Assembly: GCA_905233565.1 (NCBI GenBank) | Contig: CAJOCL010000015.1 | Location: forward strand, 1 to 38,301 | Direction of reading: 5' to 3' | DNA from: an uncultured Synergistales bacterium | GTDB taxonomy: Bacteria; Synergistota; Synergistia; Synergistales; Aminobacteriaceae | DNA: 38,301 nt | Shown here: in pieces, positions 29,208 to 35,317 of the stretch | Layout of the letters: every line of letters starts with the position of its first letter | Numbering within the stretch: the first letter of the stretch is position 1 | Position numbers and translations under genes: made by a program | The notes under the pieces: model-generated | Databases searched by the model: none | What the model saw: the letters and a program-made list of their open reading frames with translations, nothing else | Told to the model about the DNA's origin: nothing

Positions 29208-29254
29208 ACGCTTACATAAAAACTCCTTCTTACAAATATATCGTGAATGAAAAA

Positions 29255-29283
29255 ATTATAATAGCAAACTTTCCTTGAGGCAA
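29255..29283 (-). promoter_or_regulatory. Sigma-70-like promoter for the Rpn-HAD-PTS unit
   Basis: On the minus strand TTGCCT (29283-29278), a 17-nt spacer and TATAAT (29260-29255) form a near-consensus promoter. Transcription would begin near 29248, upstream of AAGGAG (29228-29223) and the ATG at 29207. Confidence 0.75.
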
Positions 29284-29296
29284 TAATTAATAACGA

Positions 29297-29340
29297 TAAA
29301 AATAAAACCCCGCTCGTCTTAAAACAAACGGGGCTTTAAT
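29297..29340 (-). terminator. Terminator after the flavocytochrome-like gene
   Basis: On the minus strand GCCCCG/CGGGG arms (29334-29329 and 29312-29308) enclose a 16-nt loop and are followed by TTTTATTTTT. It lies between the end of the exported flavoprotein gene and the promoter of the Rpn gene, so the two are separate transcripts. Confidence 0.65.
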
Positions 29341-29346
29341 CATCCT

Positions 29347-31218
29347 CTAAAATTTAGCAGCTTCCTGACCTGCTATGCGTCCGAATATCACGAAATCAGC
29401 GACAGCGTTACCGCCAAGCCTGTTACCGCCGTGAATGCCTCCCGTAACCTCACCGGCTGCGTAAAGTCCCGGTATCGCCGTACCGTCAGCCTTCAAAACC
29501 CGTGTAGTCTCGTCAATCCTAAGTCCGCCCATTGTGTGGTGAACTCCTGCCGTTACTCTTATGGCGTAGAACGGTGCCTTATCGAGGGGCTGTGCAAAAC
29601 TCGTGCGTCCAAATTCAGGGTCTTTTCTGTCAGCAACATTCTTGTTCCACGTGTTCATTGTTGCCACAAAAACTTCGGGCGGCACCCCTATATTTCCCGC
29701 AAGTGCCTCGTATGTATCGCCCTGTTTCGTGTAGCCGCGTGAAATATAGCCCTTTATGACGTTCGAGGCATCAGCCATTTTCTGATCCACTATGAGCCAC
29801 GAGAATGAACCAGTCTGCGCAATCTCCGCAGCACTTACCGCGTCCCTCGTACCCGTCTCGTCAGTAAATCTTTTTCCCTCAACGTTCACAAGTATTGCAC
29901 CGTCACCGCGCAGCCCTTCCGTTATTAATGCTGATGTATCAGCCTGAACAGTCGGGTGAATCTGTATCTGTTTCATGTCAACAGTAGCCGCTCCGAGTTC
30001 CTGAGCCATTACGATTCCCTCGCCTGTTGCGCCGGGTGCGTTAGTCGTCATGAATCCTTCAAGTTCAGGCTTCATTATTGATACAAGTTTCAAATTTGCA
30101 CCGAAGCCGCCCGTTGCGAGAATAACGGCTCTTGCATTAACCGTTATCTTTCCGCCGTCTTTGCCTTCAGCAACAACGCCCGACACTCTGCCGTTGCTGT
30201 CAGTGAGAATTAATTTAGCCTTAGTTTCCGTTAATATCGTTATGTTCTTTCTTGACTTGCAGGCTGCTTCAAGTCTCGGAATCATGTACGCACCGACCGA
30301 AACAACTTTCTTCTCTTCGTTTAACGGCCTGTGAATGCGTTTTACTGACGCTCCTCCGAAAGCTCCGACTGATGAAAGGTCAATGCTTACGGTTTTAAGC
30401 CATTCAACCGCCCCCGCAGCGTTCATCGTGAAAGTTCTGACAAGTTCAGGGTTATTAATGCCGTGTCCGCCGATTAAAGTATCAAGCTGCATGAGTTCAA
30501 CCGAGTCAAAATATCCTTCAGGTTTTGCCTTGTAGGCTTCCCACTGTGCTTTGACCGTGTTTGCAAGTTCGGTGATTCTAGCGTTGTCCGAAAATCTTTC
30601 AGCTGCTTTCAGCGTCTTTTCGATTCCTGCTTCTTCAGTGAATTTGTTGCTGTCCTGTTCCGCAGTTTTCGTGGCGTTCATTCCGCCCGTTGCACGGACT
30701 GAATTGCCCCCGACAATGGGCTGTTTTTCAATGAGTACGACATCTTTGCCGGCATCAGCTGCCGTAATAGCTGCGACCATTCCTGCACCGCCCGCGCCGA
30801 CTATCACTATATCAGAATCAACCGTCCTATCCACTGCGACAACAGCGGCTGAAACTCCCATATAGTCAGCAGGATTCAACCCCGCAGCCCTGAGAGCGGC
30901 ATCAGCAGCCAGCAGTATACCCGTTGAACTCAATGTAGCCCCTGAAATTCCGTCAACTTTGATGCTGTTCTTGCTGACCATTTCAGCAGGCATTTTTTCA
31001 AGTGCTACCGAGCCTATACCTTCAGTTTCTTTGGGGCCTTCAGCTTTGACATCGGCTATTTTCCCGTCAACAAGTGAAATCGTTACGGTTATAGCATCCT
31101 TTCCTCCGTAACCGTCAGATTTGCCCGTTGCTATCACTGGGGTGCTTGCTTTGGGAGTGTTGATTATAATTAGTGCGATTGCTATTAATGCGACAACAAG
31201 AAATATTTTCTTCTTCAT
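29347..31218 (-). CDS. Exported FMN/FAD fumarate-reductase-like flavoprotein
   Basis: A 623-residue flavoprotein of the flavocytochrome c/fumarate reductase type. The N-terminus is a signal anchor (MKKKIFLVVALIAIALIII). An FMN-binding domain follows (about 30-110) with the covalent flavinylation motif DGISGATLSS, acceptor T95, modified by ApbE outside the membrane. The FAD domain begins with VGAGGAGMVAA (G141-G146) and carries GGNSVRATGGMNAT, and it ends in GGNRLGGNAVADFVIFGR. There is no heme domain. Such enzymes reduce fumarate, urocanate, acrylates or similar acceptors; the exact substrate is not readable. GGAGG precedes the ATG. It is divergent from the MscS gene. Confidence 0.92.
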   Translation of the reverse strand: MKKKIFLVVALIAIALIIINTPKASTPVIATGKSDGYGGKDAITVTISLVDGKIADVKAEGPKETEGIGSVALEKMPAEMVSKNSIKVDGISGATLSSTGILLAADAALRAAGLNPADYMGVSAAVVAVDRTVDSDIVIVGAGGAGMVAAITAADAGKDVVLIEKQPIVGGNSVRATGGMNATKTAEQDSNKFTEEAGIEKTLKAAERFSDNARITELANTVKAQWEAYKAKPEGYFDSVELMQLDTLIGGHGINNPELVRTFTMNAAGAVEWLKTVSIDLSSVGAFGGASVKRIHRPLNEEKKVVSVGAYMIPRLEAACKSRKNITILTETKAKLILTDSNGRVSGVVAEGKDGGKITVNARAVILATGGFGANLKLVSIMKPELEGFMTTNAPGATGEGIVMAQELGAATVDMKQIQIHPTVQADTSALITEGLRGDGAILVNVEGKRFTDETGTRDAVSAAEIAQTGSFSWLIVDQKMADASNVIKGYISRGYTKQGDTYEALAGNIGVPPEVFVATMNTWNKNVADRKDPEFGRTSFAQPLDKAPFYAIRVTAGVHHTMGGLRIDETTRVLKADGTAIPGLYAAGEVTGGIHGGNRLGGNAVADFVIFGRIAGQEAAKF

Positions 31219-31277
31219 AGCGTTATTTAATCCTCCATTCTTTTTTTACGTATTAAGCTATGGGAAAAATATTAATG

Positions 31278-31305
31278 TTAAGTATATAACATATTACGAT
31301 ATAAT
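31278..31305 (+). promoter_or_regulatory. Promoter for the MscS-type channel gene
   Basis: TATAAT at 31300-31305, with a weak -35 (TTAAGT, 31278-31283, 16-nt spacer), would start transcription near 31312. That lies at or after the first in-frame ATG (31311), which therefore cannot have a normal leader. The true start is more likely TTG 31356, behind AGGGAG at 31341-31346. Confidence 0.5.
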
Positions 31306-31355
31306 CACGTATGAAATTTATTTATAAATATAAAATAAAAAGGGAGATGTTATTC

Positions 31356-33680
31356 TTGGCAAGAAAATTATTATTTGCGTTATTCGTTGTCTTCCTTATA
31401 GCTGCATCGCCGTCAGAATTTTACGGTGCTGAGAATCAGGAAATGGCTTCTGATTACGTCTCAAAAATTCAAAATGAGATAAGCTCAGACATTGCAGATT
31501 TAAGAGCCTCTCTTGAAACTGAACTGGAAGGGATGAGCCTGGAGAGTGCCGATATTTCAAGACGCATTCAGGAACTTACGGCATTAACGGAATCCGCCTC
31601 CGATGACATGACCGCGTGGGGATATACTCCGGAACAGCGGGATCTTCGTACCCGTGTATTATCTGAATTAATTATTGCGTATTCAGCCTACAACGCACTG
31701 ATTCAGGGAACGGGCGTTCTGACATCGGCAGCCCAGCAGACAATATCAGATGACATATTATCATTAGGGAAGGTGGCATCGCCGGATATTAACACCAGTG
31801 ATTCATTGAGGCAGGAAATTTCAAAAGTATCACAGGGGCTTGATGTTCAGGTTTTCTATCTTCAGTCGAAAATAAGCAAACTGCGCCTGGATCTGAACGA
31901 AGCAAAATCACTTCGGACAAGGTTAGAAGAGGCTCAAAAAGGCGGTGAGGCTGTCGAACTTCCGAGAACTTATGTACTTGAGCTTGAGAACGCGAAAATC
32001 AACGCGGCACTTTCGCGGCTGCAGGTACGCGCACAGAAAACGGCTTTTGACAAGAACGTTGATGTCATTCGGAGACTCAGAAGGCGGCTTGCAGATATTC
32101 AGGAGAAATATTCATTTTCTAAGGAACTGCTTGATTCAAATATTAAAAAATTACAGTCAAAACTTTCGGAATTAATGTCAGAACTTGAGGCCGCAAGAAA
32201 ATCATTAGACACTGCAAATAAATCGCTTTCACGTGCGAGAACTTCTCTTGCAAAGGCCAGCTCTGAAAATTTCTCTAATGCGTCAATCACGTATAAATCC
32301 AGAAGCGCCCTTTCTGCTTACTGGGAATATACAGTGTCAATGATTGAGGATGAAATTTCGTTTAACCGCGAGGCTCAGGGAATATGGCGGAACAGGTACA
32401 AAATTTTTCATGAACAGTTATCCGGTGAGGAAATATGGAAACTGCGAGAACATTCGGCAGGAAGAATACAGGATCTGCAAAGGCAGCTTGACGGCGTAAG
32501 AAACCTTGAGGCTGAAGTAATAAGACAGATTGATGATAATCAGGTTCAATTAAGTGAGGCCAGAACTCCGGCGGCTCAGCAGGGCTTGCTTCAGACTATT
32601 GAAAACCAGCGCAAAACAATATCCGACATATTCAACCGGTATGAGGCATTAATACCGAACGCAATATTTTTGGAGCAGAGACTTAACAGTGAAGCCAGCG
32701 ACGGTATGAGCGCAATAAGACTGGCTGAAAAGGTAAGCTCATTCAGCTATGATACAGTAATGAATTTCCTGAATACTGAATTATGGAAGGGCGACGGCTA
32801 TTCAGTTACGGTAAGCAAGCTGACTATCGCAATACTCGTATTCTTGTCGAGTTTCTTTTTAAGCTCATGGGGGAGCAACTGGATCAAGCGCAGAATGCTC
32901 CGCCGTGCTAAAGCCAGCGTAACGGCTGCAAACGGTGTTCAGCGTATAGTATTCTATATCTTATGGATAGCGTTCGCGCTTACGGCTTTGAATATAGTCA
33001 AGATTCCTTTGACGGCCTTTGCGTTCATGGGCGGTGCTATCGCGCTTGGCATAGGTTTCGGAATGCAGAACATATTCAACAATTTAATCAGCGGTTTCAT
33101 TGTCATATTCAGCCGTCCTTTCAAAGTCAAAGACATTGTCGATGTTGCAGGAACACAGGGAACTGTTGAAGACATCGGCTCGCGTTCAACAACAATAAAA
33201 ACTTGGGACGGTTTAGATGTCATTCTGCCTAACAGGTATTTCCTTGAAAATTCCGTCATTAACTGGACAGGTTCAGATTTAAGAAAACGCGAGGTATTGG
33301 AGATCGGCGTATCTTATGACTCAGACACCAGACAAGTTGAAAAATTATTGCTTGATGTAGCAAAAGACCATTCAAGCATCCTTAAAAATCCTGCATCGTT
33401 CGTAATCTTCAGTGATTTTGGCGATAACGCCCTTATATTCCGGCTTTATTACTGGATCGATCTCAGTCAATCTTCAGGAATGAAAGTATCAAGCGACCTG
33501 AGACACCATATAGCTGCCGTATTCAGCCGCGAGGGGATTGATATTCCGTATCCTCAGAGAGTTATCCATTTTGCAAAAGATGCCGATGCTGAAGATATTA
33601 CAGAGGAAAAGCAAGAGGAAAAAGATAAGGAAAAGGACAAAGAAAAAGAGACTAAAGATGACGGAAAGTTGGAAAAATGA
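31356..33680 (+). CDS. Large MscS-type mechanosensitive channel
   Basis: A 774-residue membrane protein. A signal peptide (MARKLLFALFVVFLIAAS) leads into a long coiled-coil, MscK-like outer domain (about 25-455). Three spans follow near 487-506, 525-547 and 549-580. The pore helix and beta domain are clear: GGAIALGIGFGMQNIFNNLI, then VIFSRPFKVKDIV, VEDIGSRSTTIKTWDG and VILPNRYFLENSVINWT. It releases solutes on hypo-osmotic shock. The frame extends back to ATG 31311 (789 aa), but a -10 element and the ribosome binding site favour TTG 31356. The C-terminus is a Lys/Glu-rich tail that overlaps the next gene by 23 nt. Confidence 0.92.
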   Translation: MARKLLFALFVVFLIAASPSEFYGAENQEMASDYVSKIQNEISSDIADLRASLETELEGMSLESADISRRIQELTALTESASDDMTAWGYTPEQRDLRTRVLSELIIAYSAYNALIQGTGVLTSAAQQTISDDILSLGKVASPDINTSDSLRQEISKVSQGLDVQVFYLQSKISKLRLDLNEAKSLRTRLEEAQKGGEAVELPRTYVLELENAKINAALSRLQVRAQKTAFDKNVDVIRRLRRRLADIQEKYSFSKELLDSNIKKLQSKLSELMSELEAARKSLDTANKSLSRARTSLAKASSENFSNASITYKSRSALSAYWEYTVSMIEDEISFNREAQGIWRNRYKIFHEQLSGEEIWKLREHSAGRIQDLQRQLDGVRNLEAEVIRQIDDNQVQLSEARTPAAQQGLLQTIENQRKTISDIFNRYEALIPNAIFLEQRLNSEASDGMSAIRLAEKVSSFSYDTVMNFLNTELWKGDGYSVTVSKLTIAILVFLSSFFLSSWGSNWIKRRMLRRAKASVTAANGVQRIVFYILWIAFALTALNIVKIPLTAFAFMGGAIALGIGFGMQNIFNNLISGFIVIFSRPFKVKDIVDVAGTQGTVEDIGSRSTTIKTWDGLDVILPNRYFLENSVINWTGSDLRKREVLEIGVSYDSDTRQVEKLLLDVAKDHSSILKNPASFVIFSDFGDNALIFRLYYWIDLSQSSGMKVSSDLRHHIAAVFSREGIDIPYPQRVIHFAKDADAEDITEEKQEEKDKEKDKEKETKDDGKLEK

Positions 33681-33945
33681 GCTTACTGATAATTTGTGCC
33701 GCGCTTTCGTAAGCCTGAATGATATTGAAAGCGTATATGCCTTTCTTGAAGACGTTGCGTCAATTGCTGAAATAAAATCAATGTCGCAGCGTCTTGAAGT
33801 GGCTAGGCTGTTGAGCATGTCGAAAACTTATCCTGAAGTTTCAAGAGAGACGGGAGCAAGTACGGCAACGATAAGCAGGGTAAAAAAATGCCTTGATTAC
33901 GGCAGAGGCGGTTATCAGTCCGTTATAGTGCAGGCTGAAAAATAA
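33658..33945 (+). CDS. TrpR/YerC-YecD-family DNA-binding protein
   Basis: This 95-residue protein belongs to the YerC/YecD branch of TrpR-like repressors. It is helical, with LEDVASIAEIKSMSQRLEVARLL and a C-terminal helix-turn-helix (YPEVSRETGASTATISRVKKCL). No Trp-binding role is established for this branch. The longer open frame back to 33538 gives only a basic, out-of-frame reading of the MscS tail, so ATG 33658 is taken as start. It overlaps the MscS gene by 23 nt and is probably co-transcribed with it. Confidence 0.9.
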   Translation: MTESWKNELTDNLCRAFVSLNDIESVYAFLEDVASIAEIKSMSQRLEVARLLSMSKTYPEVSRETGASTATISRVKKCLDYGRGGYQSVIVQAEK

Positions 33946-34000
33946 ATTTTTAATGATAAAATATTTAACAAATCTAAAATTACAGGAGGTTAGAATTAGA

Positions 34001-34987
34001 ATGAGGAAGATATTTTCACTCGCTATAATTCTGGCATTTGTATTCTCAGCTTCAGCTTTTGCAGCTAACAGCGTTCCTTTAAGCGGTCCTTACAAGGACG
34101 GTTCAAGGCTCATCATGGCAACCGGCGGAGAAGGCGGAGAGTATTATTCTTTCGGCTCAATCCTTGCGGAGGCAGTGGGCAGGACTACAAGCACGAACGT
34201 TCGCGTTGCAACTTCAGGCGGTTCAATCGAAAACATCGAGGCACTTGAGAGCGGGAAAGTTCACCTTGCGTTTATTCAGTCGGATGCAGGCTTCTATGCT
34301 GCAAGGGGTATGAGGCTGTTCAACAAGAAATTTGTGAACTTCTCAACCGTTGCGGATTTGTATTTCGAACCTGTACAGATAATCACGCTTAACCCGTCAA
34401 TCGAAAGAATCGAGGACCTGAGGGGTAAGACGGTATCAGTCGGTGCTGAAGGTTCAGGGACGTATTTCAACGCCGTTGATGTTTTCAGTGCTTACGGAAT
34501 GGACATTAACACGGACATTAACCCGGTTTACGAGTCATTCACAAACAGCGTTGATGCTCTTAAAAGCGGGAAAATTGACGCTGCATTCATAGTAGCGGGA
34601 GTTCCGACAAAAGCAGTCAGCGATCTTGCAGGCTCAACGAAAATATTCATCGTCAGCCTTGATGACAAACACATAATGGATCTCATTGCAAAGTCGCCTT
34701 ATTATGCAAAAGTTGAAGTTCCGAAGAGTACATACACGACGGATGACAATGACGTAACAGTTGCGGTACGTTCGATAATTGTTGCGCGTGATGATGTCCC
34801 TGCAAATGACGTGTATAACTTCATGTACGGAGTATTTGAGAATTTGGACGCAATTTCACAGGTTTCCCCGATTGCAGGAAGTTTAAGCCTGAAGTTCGCG
34901 GCATCATATCCGGCGATTCCGTATCATCCCGGCTCAGTGAAATATCTCGGCGAAAAGGGAATATTAGTATCAGGTAAAGCAAAGTAA
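34001..34987 (+). CDS. TAXI-family TRAP solute-binding protein (orphan)
   Basis: A 328-residue exported binding protein. The signal peptide is MRKIFSLAIILAFVFSASAF and the mature part has the TAXI signature (MATGGEGGEYYSFGSILAEAV), then LAFIQSDAGFYAARG and GKTVSVGAEGSGT. TAXI proteins bind substrates such as glutamate, oxoglutarate or other dicarboxylates and hand them to a fused DctQM permease. No permease is in the window. The frame extends back to 33953, but AGGAGG at 33984-33989 and the signal peptide fix ATG 34001. A terminator follows at once. Confidence 0.93.
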   Translation: MRKIFSLAIILAFVFSASAFAANSVPLSGPYKDGSRLIMATGGEGGEYYSFGSILAEAVGRTTSTNVRVATSGGSIENIEALESGKVHLAFIQSDAGFYAARGMRLFNKKFVNFSTVADLYFEPVQIITLNPSIERIEDLRGKTVSVGAEGSGTYFNAVDVFSAYGMDINTDINPVYESFTNSVDALKSGKIDAAFIVAGVPTKAVSDLAGSTKIFIVSLDDKHIMDLIAKSPYYAKVEVPKSTYTTDDNDVTVAVRSIIVARDDVPANDVYNFMYGVFENLDAISQVSPIAGSLSLKFAASYPAIPYHPGSVKYLGEKGILVSGKAK

Positions 34988-35016
34988 ACAGGATTTAACG
35001 TTCAGAAAATGAAATT

Positions 35017-35045
35017 GCCGCCGCTCTTTGAAGTGGCGGTTTTTC
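35017..35045 (+). terminator. Rho-independent terminator after the TAXI gene
   Basis: CCGCC (35018-35022) pairs with GGCGG (35035-35039), with extra TC/GA pairing inside, and is followed by T5 and CATATTT. It ends the TAXI transcript and isolates the leader of the next surface-protein gene. Confidence 0.75.
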
Positions 35046-35120
35046 ATATTTAACTATAATCTGGCCTTAACGGAAAAGACAAAATCTTTCTGTATTTATT
35101 CCATAAAATTTACAAAAAAA

Positions 35121-35153
35121 TTGACACGAAAAAAAAGCAAGGTATGTTATAAT
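35121..35153 (+). promoter_or_regulatory. Rightward promoter of the second surface-protein gene
   Basis: A perfect extended -10 (TGTTATAAT, 35145-35153) would start transcription near 35160 and give a 5' UTR of about 158 nt. A consensus TTGACA lies at 35121-35126, but the spacer is 21 nt, so it is either unused or pairs with TATGTT (35143-35148, 16-nt spacer). Confidence 0.5.
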
Positions 35154-35216
35154 TATATCAATCGAAAAAGTTTTGACACATGACTGAGGTTATAATCCTC
35201 CAGTCTACCTTGCTAA
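35128..35216 (-). ncRNA. Candidate small RNA antisense to the 5' UTR of the 35318 gene
   Basis: On the minus strand a perfect extended -10 (TGATATAAT, 35231-35223) places the start near 35216. The RNA would open with AGCAAGGTA (35214-35206), then a hairpin GACTGGAGG / CCTCAGTC (loop ATTATAA), then a 37-nt AU-rich stretch, and close with TACCTTGCT (35144-35136) followed by T8. The closing stem is a perfect 9-bp match and ends in a terminator-like U-run. The predicted 5' end falls just before the stem. Length is about 88 nt. The first 55-57 nt are complementary to the start of the rightward UTR. No known RNA family was recognised. Confidence 0.4.
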
Positions 35217-35258
35217 TTACGTATTATATCATATTGCAAGTTTGGGCAGGTCATGTGT
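35136..35258 (+). other. Interleaved inverted repeats in the 5' leader of the second surface protein
   Basis: Two perfect 9-bp pairs are interleaved: AGCAAGGTA (35136-35144) with TACCTTGCT (35206-35214), and ACACATGAC (35176-35184) with GTCATGTGT (35250-35258). A third hairpin, GACTGAGG / CCTCCAGTC (35182-35205), shares GAC with the second pair, so those two folds compete. CTTGC (35209-35213) can also pair with GCAAG (35236-35240). The rest of 35046-35317 holds AT-rich spacer and AGGAGG (35303-35308), with no gene on the plus strand. Confidence 0.6.
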
Positions 35259-35317
35259 ACTTTCTACTATCTTCGTAACTGCTAAACATTAATTTAATAA
35301 TTAGGAGGTAATTGAAA

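Noticed and set aside
33538-33657. N-terminal extension of the TrpR-like protein
   Set aside because: The extension is an out-of-frame reading of the Lys/Glu-rich MscS tail, giving a basic, low-complexity run; ATG 33658 starts at the family's normal N-terminus.
35173-35196. Promoter made of TTGACA (35173-35178) and TATAAT (35191-35196)
   Set aside because: The spacer is only 12 nt, too short for sigma-70; these motifs are better explained as parts of the hairpin arms.
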